From contig DATBGZ010000016.1 in NCBI GenBank assembly GCA_036557785.1, positions 1 through 64,000 of the forward strand: a DNA stretch of 64,000 nucleotides, given 5' to 3'. Both the position numbers and the translations under genes were made by a program. This DNA comes from DATBGZ01 sp036557785 (GTDB lineage: Bacteria > Actinomycetota > Actinomycetes > Mycobacteriales > Micromonosporaceae). A model generated the notes under the pieces. It was not told the DNA's origin. It did not search any database and saw only the letters and a list, made by a program, of their open reading frames with translations. Below, piece after piece: positions 51,715-60,612 of the stretch; the first letter of the stretch is position 1, and the number at the start of each line of letters is the position of its first letter.

Positions 51715-52809
51715 TCAACCGAACGGGTCGGGGCGACGCTGCAGCAGTGAGTGCAGCGTCTCCTGGATGGTCTCGCGCACCTGGTCGGCCAGGTTGAACA
51801 CGACGATCGGATCGTCGGCGTCGTCGGTGAGGCCGGTCGTAGGGATCGGCTCACCTATCTGGATGAGCCACTTGCTCGGCAGGGGCAGCAAGCCGAGCAG
51901 CCCGAACCAGGGGAACAGCGGGGTGATCGGCACATACGGCAGGCCCAGCACCTTCGCCAGCGGCGTGATGTTGCCGATGATCGGAAAGATCTCTTCCGCC
52001 CCGACGATGGCTACGGGCACGATCGGGGTGCCGGTGCGCAGGGCGGCGGAGACGAACCCGCCACGGCCGAAACGCTGCAGCCGGTACCGGTCCCGGTAGT
52101 ACTTGCCGATGCCCTTGAACCCCTCGGGGAAGACGCCCACGTAGTCCCCGGCCCGCAGCAGCCGCTCGGCGTCGGGGTTGCTCGCCAGCGTGGCACCGCC
52201 CTTGCGGGCCAGTTCGGAGAGGACCGGTACCCGAAACACCAGGTCCGCGCCGAGCAGCCTCAGGTGCCGGTGCGCTGGGGTCTCGTCGTGCACGGCGAGG
52301 CTGAGCATCAGCGCGTCCACGGGGAGCGTCCCCGAGTGGTTGCCGACGAGCAGCGCCGGGCCGTCGACGGGCAGGCGGTCGATGCCGCTGCACTCGACCC
52401 GGAAGTAGTGCTGGTAGAGCAGGCGCAGCAACGGGTAGAAGACGCCGTCGGTGAGCTCGGCGTCGAAGCCGAACTCGTCGACGTGGTAGTCGCCGGTCAG
52501 GCGCCGGCGCAGAAAGGCGAGCGCGTCGGCGACCCGCTCCTCCCAGATGTCCGGCCTGACTTCCCGGTCTGTGCCCGACGGGGAGCGCGCTGACCGGTAC
52601 CCGTTCGCCGCGACCGTGTCATCACTGTCCACAGTGGTCAGCGTCGGCCGTGCCCGTGCCGACCGCGACGGGCCGGGTCGGTGGCCGTTGCGGGTGCCGT
52701 TCGCGGCCGCGGCCTCGACGTCCACGGACCGCGCGGCCCTGGTCCGTCGCGCCGGCGCGTGCTCGTTGGCTGCCGTCGCGGTGGCCGGCCGACGGGCTCT
52801 GGCTGTCAT
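51715..52809 (-). CDS. Glycerol-phosphate/lysophospholipid acyltransferase family protein
   Basis: 364 residues. About 100 low-complexity residues precede the PlsC-like domain, which has the NHSGTLPVD motif (His acting as base), RKGGATLASN and FPEGFKGIGK. These are the usual NHxxxxD and FPEG blocks in the form common to actinobacterial homologues. Likely acylates a lysolipid or glycerol phosphate at the membrane. Its ATG overlaps the upstream SDR stop (ATGA). Confidence 0.88.
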   Translation of the reverse strand: MTARARRPATATAANEHAPARRTRAARSVDVEAAAANGTRNGHRPGPSRSARARPTLTTVDSDDTVAANGYRSARSPSGTDREVRPDIWEERVADALAFLRRRLTGDYHVDEFGFDAELTDGVFYPLLRLLYQHYFRVECSGIDRLPVDGPALLVGNHSGTLPVDALMLSLAVHDETPAHRHLRLLGADLVFRVPVLSELARKGGATLASNPDAERLLRAGDYVGVFPEGFKGIGKYYRDRYRLQRFGRGGFVSAALRTGTPIVPVAIVGAEEIFPIIGNITPLAKVLGLPYVPITPLFPWFGLLGLLPLPSKWLIQIGEPIPTTGLTDDADDPIVVFNLADQVRETIQETLHSLLQRRPDPFG

Positions 52810-53942
52810 GACCCCGCCCGCCCCTCGGGGGCCCGTGGGGTGCGCGCGCCGCGGACGCGCCGAACGCCGTCGCGCACCACGGACTCCAGCGCGGTGACCG
52901 CGGCCGGGCGCAGGGCAGCGAACCCGGACCCGTGCAGGTCCCGCCCATGGATGAAGTCGGCGAAGGCCTCCTGCGTGTCACGGGGTCGGAAGCCGAACTC
53001 TTCGACCAGCGCCCGCGTGTCCACCACCCGACCGTGCACGAACAGATCGAGCTGGTCGTGGCTGAGCTCGGGAAGGCGCAGCAGCGGATGGGAGATGAAC
53101 CGGGCGATGCCCGAAGCCCGGACGAGGGCCGCGAAGGCGTTCATGCCCGGCTCGATCACCGGCAGGGCGACGCGCCCGGCCAGGCGGATCGCCTGAGAGA
53201 GCGCGAGCACACCGTCGCCGGCCACGTTGTAGGTGCCACGGTGGTTCTCCACCACGGATCGCACCAGCAGCTCGAGCGCGTCGTCGGTGTGGATGAACTG
53301 CAGCCGCGGGTCCCGCCCCAGCACCGTCGGCACCACCGGCAGCGCGAAGTACCGGGTCAGGCTGGTCTCCGCGTCCGGCCCGACGAACGGGGCGAGACGC
53401 AGCACGGTGGTCACGACATCGGGCCGCCGACGCGTGAAGCCGCGCACGTACCCCTCGATCTCGATGACGTCCTTGGCGAATCCGCCCCGCGGCACCAGCG
53501 TCGGCGGCGTGGTCTCGGTGAAGACCGCGGGATCACGGAACGAGGCGCCGTAGGCGGCCGTGGAGGACCGTACGACCAGCTTGCTGACGCCCGGCGTGGC
53601 CTGGCACGCGGCGAGCAGCTGCATCGTGCCGATGATGTTCTGTTCCTTCATCGCCGGCCGCCCGCCGGCTCCCGGGCTGGAGACCACGCCCATGTGGGCG
53701 ACGGCGTCGACCTCGCCCCCGGTCACCGCGGCGACCACGTCACGGACGCCGCCGTCGCCCCGGCCGTCGCGGTCCCGACCGGTCGTCACCGCTACGTCGT
53801 GTTCGGCGAGCAGGTCGCGCAACCGGCCGGCCGGCGGCACGATGTCGAACCCGGTCACCCGCTCCACCCGGGGGTGCGCGGCGAGCCGGGCCGCGAGGTG
53901 TGCCCCGACGTACCGGCTGGCACCGGTCACGAGGACGTTCAC
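52806..53942 (-). CDS. Extended SDR/NAD-dependent epimerase-like protein
   Basis: 378 residues, GTG start after GGAGG. The N-terminal Rossmann motif is VTGASRYVGAHLA. The catalytic Ser is in RSSTAAYG, but the YxxxK motif is missing: the region reads GGFAKDVIEIE. It therefore may bind a nucleotide without redox activity. It is co-translated with the acyltransferase, which points to a lipid-related process. Confidence 0.85.
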   Translation of the reverse strand: MNVLVTGASRYVGAHLAARLAAHPRVERVTGFDIVPPAGRLRDLLAEHDVAVTTGRDRDGRGDGGVRDVVAAVTGGEVDAVAHMGVVSSPGAGGRPAMKEQNIIGTMQLLAACQATPGVSKLVVRSSTAAYGASFRDPAVFTETTPPTLVPRGGFAKDVIEIEGYVRGFTRRRPDVVTTVLRLAPFVGPDAETSLTRYFALPVVPTVLGRDPRLQFIHTDDALELLVRSVVENHRGTYNVAGDGVLALSQAIRLAGRVALPVIEPGMNAFAALVRASGIARFISHPLLRLPELSHDQLDLFVHGRVVDTRALVEEFGFRPRDTQEAFADFIHGRDLHGSGFAALRPAAVTALESVVRDGVRRVRGARTPRAPEGRAGS

Positions 53943-53975
53943 CGAGGCCTCCGAACGGGTGCCGCTCCGGCGGGT

Positions 53976-54077
53976 CTACTTGCCGAGACGGCGACGCTGG
54001 ACCCGGGTCTTGCGCAGCAGCTTGCGGTGCTTCTTCTTCGCCATACGCTTGCGGCGCTTCTTGACCACTGAGCCCAT
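53976..54077 (-). CDS. Small ribosomal protein bS22 (AURKAIP1/COX24-domain)
   Basis: 33 residues, almost all Lys/Arg: MGSVVKKRRKRM at the N-terminus and RVQRRRLGK at the end, with the KRRKRMAKKKHRKLL core typical of the family that was found in the mycobacterial 30S subunit. GAGGAG lies 9 nt before the ATG. Too short for the usual length cut-offs. Confidence 0.9.
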   Translation of the reverse strand: MGSVVKKRRKRMAKKKHRKLLRKTRVQRRRLGK

Positions 54078-54286
54078 ACGGCCGTCTCCTCGGGTGCTGG
54101 TGCGGCACGGACGCACCGGCCGCCGTCCGGCCCGGGGGTCCGACTGTCTGTGTAGTGACCGCGATCGCTATGGCATCGCGTCCGATCCTGGACGCAAAGG
54201 GTAGCGGGCGGGCCTACCGGCATGCCGCACGGCGTCCCTCGTGGTCGGGGTACAGCGTAGCCCCCCGGAACCGTCGTTCATAACCG

Positions 54287-54323
54287 AGGGACACCCGGGC
54301 GCGGTACGGCGCCCGGGTGCCCT
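54287..54323 (-). terminator. Strong hairpin terminator downstream of the HTH gene
   Basis: About 15-bp stem (AGGGCACCCGGGCGC with GCGCCCGGGTGTCCCT, one mismatch) and a 6-nt loop, 7 nt past the stop of the HTH gene on the minus strand. No U-tract. Confidence 0.65.
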
Positions 54324-54329
54324 GGCGTT

Positions 54330-54542
54330 TCACGCGGACTCGGCGAAGGCGTCGCGCAGGTACTCGTGTACGGCGTGCTCGGGCACCCGGAACGAGCGGC
54401 CGACCCGTACGGCCGAGAGCTCTCCGGTGTGCACCAGCCGGTACACGGTCATCTTCGACACCCGCATGAGCGTCGCGACCTCAGCGACGGTCAGGAACTT
54501 CACCTCTGACAGCCTGCCCGCGGACTGCGGTGATCCAGCCAT
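54330..54542 (-). CDS. Excisionase/BldC-type HTH DNA-binding protein
   Basis: 70 residues. MerR-like winged helix in the excisionase style: FLTVAEVATLMRVSKMTVYRLVHTGELSAVRVGRSFRVPEHAV (recognition helix SKMTVYRLV, wing VGRSFRV). This compact type is widespread in actinobacteria next to the bldN locus and may act in development. It is not a phage excisionase; no integrase is near. The ATG at 54542 lacks a strong ribosome binding site. Confidence 0.88.
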   Translation of the reverse strand: MAGSPQSAGRLSEVKFLTVAEVATLMRVSKMTVYRLVHTGELSAVRVGRSFRVPEHAVHEYLRDAFAESA

Positions 54543-54690
54543 GGCTCACGCATCCCATCCCCCCGGGCGCCCCGCGTGCCCACCCCCCACGACTCCGGAG
54601 TGGTCGCGACGCGCCTGTTACCCGGCAACGGTACCGGTACCCGAGTGACCCTCGCGCCGCCTTGCCGCTATTCGCGCGAACCTGCCGGGA

Positions 54691-56046
54691 TCAGGCGTCC
54701 CGGATGAACGAGGCGCAGTCGGCGCTGACCGTCTTCCAGCTCTTCCCGAATACGGCCTGGGCGGCGTCGTCGAGCGAGGTGCCCTCATGCACCACGGCGC
54801 CGAAGAAGTCGAGCATCGCGTTCTGGCCATACAGGTCGGCCATGCGCCGCACCGCGAGGAACGCGACGCCGTAGCGGGCGGCTGCCTCGTCGAGGCTCGC
54901 GTCGTCGCTGGGTCGGTCGACGGCGGGGTCACCGTCCCACGACTTGCGGACGAACGTGCGCGTCGGGGCCATCGCGTCGTACTTGCTCACCGGCTTGCCG
55001 ATCATCGTGGCGTACTCGGCGATGCCCTCCTCGAGCCACCACGTCGCCTCGCTGCGTCCGGCGTCCTTGCCCGCGAAGGTCGCGACGTGGGTCAGCTCAT
55101 GCACCAACGTCTCTGTCGGATCGTGCACCGTGCTGTTGATGACCACCTCGTTGTCGGTCCGGTTGATGTAGACCCCGGCGGACCACTCCGGCTTCGAGAA
55201 CCCGTACCAGCTCGACCAGTCGGAGCCGCCCGCGAGGAAGATCACGTACCGGCTCGGCGGGCCGTACCAGTGCGCGAGCGTGTCGGCGACAGCCGCGGCC
55301 TTCTCGGCCGCCTTGAGCGTGTCGGCGAGGCGGTACTTCAGGTATGGCGAACTCGCCACGACCGTGCGCTTGCCGGTCGCCACGGCGAGCTCGCCGGTCT
55401 CCCAGGGGCGTGGCCCGGCCTGGTCCTCTGCCGACTCGTCGACGTCCGTGAGCAGCAGCTGCTCGCCGTCCATGCGCCAGTCGGTGCCGATGACCAGCGA
55501 GTTCAGGCGGCACGTCGAGTCGCCGAAGCAGTAGTTGACCCGGATGTCGGCGTGCCAGGACAGCTCGCCCGTCACGTCCGGCCGGCCGCGGACCTCCTGC
55601 GTCCACTGACCGACACCCATCTCTCGCAGCACCTCGAAGCGGTGCCGCAGCTCGGTCCGCAGGCTCGAGTCGTCCGGGTCGACCGGAGCCAGGTACGCCT
55701 TCTCGTCGCCCTTGACCAGGGCGGCCGCCTGCCAGCCCACCTCCTCGTCGACGGCCCGCCGGGCCCAGGTGTTCCAGTCGCTCGCGGGCGCGTCGGCCGC
55801 CGGCGGGGTATCCAGTTGCCCGGCGGCATGGAACGAGGCGCTCGGGTCCGCCGCTCGTGGTACCACCGCCGTGACGAGGCCGGCACAGAGGCTCGCGACA
55901 ACCACGACGGCACTGACCGCGACCAGGGCCCAGCCACCCGCGCTGTGCCGCACGGCCGGCCTGGCGGCGGGCCAGGGCAGCGGCGCGGGCCCGGATCCGG
56001 CCACGGGAGCGTACGGCGGCGGCTGGGGCTCCGGGGCGCCTACCAT
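54691..56046 (-). CDS. Membrane-anchored extracellular zinc metallopeptidase
   Basis: 451 residues. A Pro-rich cytoplasmic start, one membrane helix (about 38-62), then a large extracellular domain. The zinc motif is HELTH (316-320) with the third ligand Glu probably in WLEEGIAEY (about 340), giving a gluzincin-type (peptidase MA-like) arrangement. Two cysteines (173, 179) may form a disulfide. The substrate is unknown. The 148-nt stretch between its end and the HTH gene holds nothing clear. Confidence 0.85.
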   Translation of the reverse strand: MVGAPEPQPPPYAPVAGSGPAPLPWPAARPAVRHSAGGWALVAVSAVVVVASLCAGLVTAVVPRAADPSASFHAAGQLDTPPAADAPASDWNTWARRAVDEEVGWQAAALVKGDEKAYLAPVDPDDSSLRTELRHRFEVLREMGVGQWTQEVRGRPDVTGELSWHADIRVNYCFGDSTCRLNSLVIGTDWRMDGEQLLLTDVDESAEDQAGPRPWETGELAVATGKRTVVASSPYLKYRLADTLKAAEKAAAVADTLAHWYGPPSRYVIFLAGGSDWSSWYGFSKPEWSAGVYINRTDNEVVINSTVHDPTETLVHELTHVATFAGKDAGRSEATWWLEEGIAEYATMIGKPVSKYDAMAPTRTFVRKSWDGDPAVDRPSDDASLDEAAARYGVAFLAVRRMADLYGQNAMLDFFGAVVHEGTSLDDAAQAVFGKSWKTVSADCASFIRDA

Positions 56047-56152
56047 CTACCACCATCACTATCGCCGGGCGCGGCGTCACCGCGGGGGACTTTGCTACGG
56101 ACAGGACGGGAACTCTAGCCCACGGGCGTCACGGCGCGGCCGCGACGCGTGG

Positions 56153-57097
56153 TCAGTCACGGGAGGTCAGTGCTCGGGCAAAGAACGCGACGTTCGCGGG
56201 TCGCTCGGCCAGCCGGCGCATGAGGTAGCCGTACCACTGCGTGCCGTACGGGAGGTAGACCCGCACGGTGTACCCGGCCTCGCCGAGCCTGCGCTGCTCG
56301 GCGGGGCGTACCCCGTAGAGCATCTGGAACTCGAACGTCTCCGGGGAGCGCTCGAACCACTTCGCCCGGTCCTCGGCGATCGCCACCAGGCGCGGGTCAT
56401 GGGTGGCGAGCATCGGATACCCCTCGCCCGACATGAGGATGTTCAGACACCGGACGTACGACTTGTCGATGTCGAGCCGGTTGGAGTAGGCGACCGACTC
56501 GGGCTCGGCGTAGGCGCCCTTGCACAGCCGAACCCGCGACCCGGGCCCGGCCAGTTCCCGGCAGTCGCTCTCGGTGCGCCGCAGGTACGCCTGCAGGACC
56601 GCGCCGGTCTCCGGAAAGTCCGCGCGCAACCGGGTCAGGATCTCCAGCGTCGAATCGGTCGTCGCGTGGTCCTCCATGTCGAGCGTCATCGTGGTCCCGG
56701 CCTTCGCCGCGGCCGCGCAGATGGCTCGGGCGTGCTCGTAGGCGAGCTTCTCGTCGACCCGCTGGCCCAGCGCGGAGAGCTTCACGCTGACCTCGGCCAT
56801 GCTCGGCGCTCCGGGCTCGGCCGCGGGCGTGAGCCCCGCGTCGGCGAGCGCGCCCAGGAGGTGCAGGTACTCATCCCGGGTGGCATCGGCCTGCTCGCGC
56901 GTGCGGGTGTCCTCGCCAAGGTAGTCGAAGGTGACCGCGAGGCCCTCCGCCACCAGGTCCTGCCCGGCCCGAAGAGCGTCGTCGATGGACGTGCCGGCGA
57001 CGAAGCGCCGTACGACGTTGCGGGTCACCGGCGCGGTCCCGACGAGCCGCTCGATGCGGGGTGAGCGGGCGGCCGCCAGGATGACGGATCGAAGCAT
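56153..57097 (-). CDS. Proline dehydrogenase
   Basis: FAD-dependent oxidation of proline to pyrroline-5-carboxylate. 314 residues from ATG at 57097; TACTGT lies 7 nt upstream and there is no Shine-Dalgarno site, so the mRNA may be leaderless. TIM-barrel segments VSVKLSALG, TLDMEDH, LQAYLRR, RLCKGAY, LATHDPR, FQMLYGV and YLPYGTQWYGYLMRRLAERP match the monofunctional PRODH family (PutA N-terminal half). No P5C dehydrogenase gene is adjacent. Confidence 0.95.
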   Translation of the reverse strand: MLRSVILAAARSPRIERLVGTAPVTRNVVRRFVAGTSIDDALRAGQDLVAEGLAVTFDYLGEDTRTREQADATRDEYLHLLGALADAGLTPAAEPGAPSMAEVSVKLSALGQRVDEKLAYEHARAICAAAAKAGTTMTLDMEDHATTDSTLEILTRLRADFPETGAVLQAYLRRTESDCRELAGPGSRVRLCKGAYAEPESVAYSNRLDIDKSYVRCLNILMSGEGYPMLATHDPRLVAIAEDRAKWFERSPETFEFQMLYGVRPAEQRRLGEAGYTVRVYLPYGTQWYGYLMRRLAERPANVAFFARALTSRD

Positions 57098-57104
57098 GAG
57101 ACCG

Positions 57105-57152
57105 ACAGTAGTCCCGCTCCCGCTCGCCCGGCCCACGGCAGGCCGCTACGGT
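57105..57152. promoter_or_regulatory. Divergent -10 elements for two leaderless transcripts
   Basis: TACTGT at 57110-57105 on the minus strand lies 7 nt before the proline dehydrogenase ATG; TACGGT at 57147-57152 on the plus strand lies 6 nt before the CGNR GTG. The starts are only 61 nt apart, so the two promoters share one short region. No good -35 elements are seen. Confidence 0.5.
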
Positions 57153-57158
57153 GGAGCC

Positions 57159-57797
57159 GTGAACTTCGACGAGTACGCGCGCACGGCCGTCGATCTTGCC
57201 AATGCCCAGATCGAGACCATGGAGCAGGCGCGTGGCTTCTACGGCGTGGGCAGTTGGCGGGCCGCCGAGGTGACCGAGAAGGACCTGGCGGTGCTGCGCC
57301 GGGGGGCGCGACGCCTGCGCGAGGTGTTCGAGTACGGCTCGGCCGGCCGGGACGCGGAGGCGGTCCACGCGCTTAACACGCTCCTCGAGGCACACCCGGT
57401 GCAGCCGCGGATCTCGTTCCACAGCGGCAACGACTGGCATATGCACGTGACCAGCCGCGGGGCATCAGTGGCGGCCGAGCACATGGCCGGCGCCGTGTGG
57501 GGCCTCGCAGTCTGGCTCTGCGAGTTCGGCAGCAACCGGTTCGGCGTGTGTGCCGATGAGCGCTGCGGCAACGTCTACCTCGACACGTCGTCGAACTGCT
57601 GCCGGCGTTTCTGCTCGGAGCGGTGCGCCACCCGATCGCACGTCGCGGCGCACCGGGCGCGCAAGCGGGCCGTGCTCGGCGAGGCCGGGGGCGAAGAGGC
57701 CACCGCGGAGACGACCGAGCGGGTCGCCCCGGGCACTGCTCCGGTCGCTGGAGCGGAGGCCGGCCCGGGTAGCCGTCCGCTCGTCCCGGCCCTGTAG
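57159..57797 (+). CDS. CGNR zinc-finger protein (ABATE domain)
   Basis: 212 residues from GTG at 57159. The N-terminal ABATE domain (about 1-125) is followed by a CGNR zinc finger: Cys131, Cys136-Gly-Asn, then FCSERC (Cys152, Cys156) and the basic helix SHVAAHRARKR. CGNR proteins are presumed stress-related transcription regulators. An acidic, low-complexity tail ends the protein. Leaderless start. Divergent from proline dehydrogenase, with promoters overlapping, so it may control that gene; this is inference. Confidence 0.85.
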   Translation: MNFDEYARTAVDLANAQIETMEQARGFYGVGSWRAAEVTEKDLAVLRRGARRLREVFEYGSAGRDAEAVHALNTLLEAHPVQPRISFHSGNDWHMHVTSRGASVAAEHMAGAVWGLAVWLCEFGSNRFGVCADERCGNVYLDTSSNCCRRFCSERCATRSHVAAHRARKRAVLGEAGGEEATAETTERVAPGTAPVAGAEAGPGSRPLVPAL

Positions 57798-57812
57798 CCG
57801 TACCCGGCACGC

Positions 57813-58652
57813 TCAAGCCGTACGGGCGGGCCTCGCGTGCTGGGCCAGGTGCTCGCGCGCGAAGGCCAGCGCCTCGGCGAGGTCGTCCGCGCGCGCACGC
57901 CGGGAGCGGGCCTTGCGGGTGGAGACCTCGACCGCGACCGAGCCGGTGAACCCGCGATCGCGCAGCGAGGCGAGCAGCGGACCACACGGCTGGCTGCCGC
58001 GGCCGGGCACGAGATGCTCGTCGCGCCCCTCGCCGGTGCCATCGCCGAGGTGCACATGGCGCAGCGCGCTGCCCATCGCGTCGGCCATGGCGATCGCGTC
58101 GGTACGCGCGGCGGCGCAGTGCGACAGATCCAGGGTGTACGCGTCGAAGCCGAAGCGACTCGGGTTCCAGCCGGGCAGGTACGGCACGAACTCACGTCCG
58201 CGCACCCGGACCGGATACATGTTCTCCACCGCGAAGTCGATGTCGGGGTGGCGCTTGTGCAACTTGCTCAGGCCGGCGCCGAAACCGGTGGCGTACTCGC
58301 GTTGCCAGGCGAACGGGGGATGGACGACCACGGTCGAGGCGCCCAACTGAGTGGCCAACGCGGCTGAGCGGCGCAGCTTCTCCCACGGCTCGGTGCCCCA
58401 CACCCGCAGCGTGATGAGCAGGCACGGCGCGTGCACCGAGCGGACCGGCATGGCGTAGTGCTCGGAGAGAACCTTCAACGCGGCGGCGTCCTGGCTGACC
58501 GGGTCGGTCCAGACCATGACCTCGACACCGTCGTAACCGAGGGCCGCCGCCATCTCGAACGCGGCGGCAGTGGGTTCGGGGAACACCGATGACGTGGAGA
58601 GCACCACGGGGGTGTGCCGGCTGGGCGGGTCGCTCGGGTGCGGGGAGGCCAC
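57813..58652 (-). CDS. Xylose isomerase-like TIM-barrel protein
   Basis: 279 residues from GTG at 58652, which has TACCCT 6 nt upstream. AP endonuclease 2/sugar-phosphate isomerase-like barrel. Metal-binding-type residues are visible in VVHPPF (His), DFAVENMYP (Glu), LDLSHCAAA (Asp, His), HVHLGDG (His) and VAVEVST (Glu). This is consistent with an isomerase or a 3-ketohydrolase; the substrate is unknown. Confidence 0.82.
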   Translation of the reverse strand: MASPHPSDPPSRHTPVVLSTSSVFPEPTAAAFEMAAALGYDGVEVMVWTDPVSQDAAALKVLSEHYAMPVRSVHAPCLLITLRVWGTEPWEKLRRSAALATQLGASTVVVHPPFAWQREYATGFGAGLSKLHKRHPDIDFAVENMYPVRVRGREFVPYLPGWNPSRFGFDAYTLDLSHCAAARTDAIAMADAMGSALRHVHLGDGTGEGRDEHLVPGRGSQPCGPLLASLRDRGFTGSVAVEVSTRKARSRRARADDLAEALAFAREHLAQHARPARTA

Positions 58653-58687
58653 CGTCTCAGGGTAGCCCCGGTGCCGGGGCGCGCCGG

Positions 58688-59635
58688 TCAGGCTGACGCG
58701 ACGGCGTCCAGGCGGCGCAGAATCACGCCCTCCCGCAGCGCCCACGGGCAGATGTCGACCTGCTCCAGGCCGAGCGCCCGCATCGCCTCCTCGGCCACGA
58801 TCGCGCCGGCGAGCAACTGGTGTGCACGCTGGGGGCTGACCCCGTCCATCTCCGCCAGCGCCGCCGAGGGCATGCGCTGGATGAACCCCAGGACCTGATG
58901 CAGGCCCGTGCGGGTCAGCGACCGTGGCGCGCGGAAACCGTCCGCGGAGGGCGCGGCGCCGGCGAGTCGGGCGAGGGTGCGGAACGTCTTGGACGTGGCG
59001 GCCGCCCGGTCCCATTCGCCGACCGGTATCCCGTCCCGATTGCCGGTCGCGTCCGTCACCGGCTCCAGGTGCCGCGCCACGTGCTCGCGCAGGTCGTCCA
59101 CCTCGACGGCGGGCGGCGGGTCGGCGGAGAAGCGCTCCCGGGACAGCCGCCCCGCGCCGAGCGGCAGGGAGAGCGCGACGCCCGGCTCCTCATCGACGCC
59201 GGTCGCGATCTCGAGCGAGCCACCACCGATGTCGAGCACGAGCAGCCTGCCGGCCGACCAGCCAAACCATCGACGTACGGCGAGAAAGGTCAACCGTGCC
59301 TCCCAGCCGCCGGAGAGTACCTGCAGGTCGACGCCGGTCTCCTCACGTATCCGGGACAGCACCGCGCCGGAGTTGGTCGCGTCGCGGACCGCCGAGGTCG
59401 CGAACGCGACCATGTCGTCGACCTCATGCTGGGTCGCCGCCGCGCGGGCCGAAGCGACCGCCTTCACCAGGTCGTCGGCCGCGTCGGCGTCGAGCGTGCC
59501 GTCGCGACCGATGCGCTCGCTGAGCCGCAGCACGCTCTTCTCGGAATAGGCCGGCCACGGGTGCGCGCCGCGGTGGGCATCCACCACGAGCAGATGGACT
59601 GTGTTCGATCCCACGTCCAGCACGCCGAGCCTCAT
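58688..59635 (-). CDS. Exopolyphosphatase / ppGpp phosphatase-like (Ppx/GppA)
   Basis: 315 residues from ATG at 59635; TACGCT lies 7 nt upstream without Shine-Dalgarno. ASKHA-fold phosphatase: phosphate-1 loop LDVGSNTVHLLV (residues 5-16), DIGGGSLEIA phosphate-2, and FATSAVRDATNS. This is the short actinobacterial form, lacking the C-terminal HD domain of E. coli Ppx. It may hydrolyse polyphosphate or pppGpp. Confidence 0.93.
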   Translation of the reverse strand: MRLGVLDVGSNTVHLLVVDAHRGAHPWPAYSEKSVLRLSERIGRDGTLDADAADDLVKAVASARAAATQHEVDDMVAFATSAVRDATNSGAVLSRIREETGVDLQVLSGGWEARLTFLAVRRWFGWSAGRLLVLDIGGGSLEIATGVDEEPGVALSLPLGAGRLSRERFSADPPPAVEVDDLREHVARHLEPVTDATGNRDGIPVGEWDRAAATSKTFRTLARLAGAAPSADGFRAPRSLTRTGLHQVLGFIQRMPSAALAEMDGVSPQRAHQLLAGAIVAEEAMRALGLEQVDICPWALREGVILRRLDAVASA

Positions 59636-59642
59636 GAGGGCC

Positions 59643-59721
59643 AGCGTATGCCCGTTGCGCGGGTATCCGTGGCAGGGCAGCGTCGCGCCGTGGCATCGGC
59701 GACCTGCGCGAGCGTTACCCT
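59643..59721. promoter_or_regulatory. Divergent -10 elements, Ppx/GppA and Cys-rich gene
   Basis: TACGCT on the minus strand (59648-59643) and TACCCT on the plus strand (59716-59721), each 6-7 nt before its start codon. No Shine-Dalgarno on either side. Confidence 0.45.
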
Positions 59722-59727
59722 TGCGCG

Positions 59728-60612
59728 ATGAGCAGTCGCCCCCGTGCACTTCACCGCAGCGAGGTGCCGGCGCGCCTCACTCTCGACCCGGACAGCTCGG
59801 ACGGCCCAGCGCGCGCGGGGGACGGCAGCCCACGCAGCCGGGAGGTGGGGCTGGACTTCCCCCGGGAGTGGCTGGAGTTCACCGATCCCGCCAACCCCGA
59901 CCACCTCATCCGTGCGGATATGACGTGGCTGCTGTCGCGGTGGACATGCATCTTCGGGCGTGGATGCCATGGCATCGTCGAGGGTCGAGGAGTCGACGGG
60001 TGCTGCTCGCACGGCGCGTTCTTCACCGACAGCGATGACGAGAAGCGACTGCGCGCCGCGGTGAAGTTGCTGACTCCACAGACGTGGCAACACTTCCGGC
60101 GCGGGTTCGCCAACTACACGGAGATGGACACGGTCGACGGCACGACTCCGGCGCGTCGCACCGCCACCCGTCCGGACGGCCCGTGCGTCTTCCTCAACGA
60201 CCCGGACTTCCCCGGTGGCTACGGGTGCGCGCTGCACGCGCAGGCCCTGCGCGATGGCCGGCATCCGCTGGAGTACAAGCCCGATGTCTGCTGGCAACTA
60301 CCGATCCGTCGCGACCAGGAGTGGACGAAGCGGGTCGACGGATCGAAGATCCTGCTGACCGTGCTCGCCGAGTTCGACCGGCGCGGCTGGGGCGAGGGGG
60401 GCCACGACCTGCACTGGTGGTGCACCTCGTCGCCCGAGGCTCACGTGGGTGGGGAACCGATGTACCGGTCCTATGGGCCGGAGCTGACCGCCCTCATCGG
60501 GGAGAAGGCGTACGACAAGCTGGCGCAGCTCTGTGATGCGCGCGAGCGCTCCGGCCTCGTCGCCGTCCACCCCGCGACGACGGCCGCCGCGCGCACGGCC
60601 GGTCAGCGCTAG
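59728..60612 (+). CDS. Cysteine-rich protein of unknown function
   Basis: 294 residues, no signal peptide or membrane segment. Cysteines cluster in WTCIFGRGCHG (74, 80), GCCSHG (92, 93), GPCVFLN and GYGCALHAQA, with another in PDVCWQLP; the pattern suggests a bound iron or zinc, perhaps like the YkgJ-type chelate proteins, but I do not recognise a family with certainty. Leaderless start. Its TAG overlaps the TAG of the convergent gene as CTAG. Confidence 0.75.
   Translation: MSSRPRALHRSEVPARLTLDPDSSDGPARAGDGSPRSREVGLDFPREWLEFTDPANPDHLIRADMTWLLSRWTCIFGRGCHGIVEGRGVDGCCSHGAFFTDSDDEKRLRAAVKLLTPQTWQHFRRGFANYTEMDTVDGTTPARRTATRPDGPCVFLNDPDFPGGYGCALHAQALRDGRHPLEYKPDVCWQLPIRRDQEWTKRVDGSKILLTVLAEFDRRGWGEGGHDLHWWCTSSPEAHVGGEPMYRSYGPELTALIGEKAYDKLAQLCDARERSGLVAVHPATTAAARTAGQR

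Noticed and set aside
54330..54542. Sign of a prophage (excisionase-like HTH)
   Set aside because: No integrase, attachment site or phage gene nearby; this HTH type is a normal chromosomal regulator in actinobacteria.
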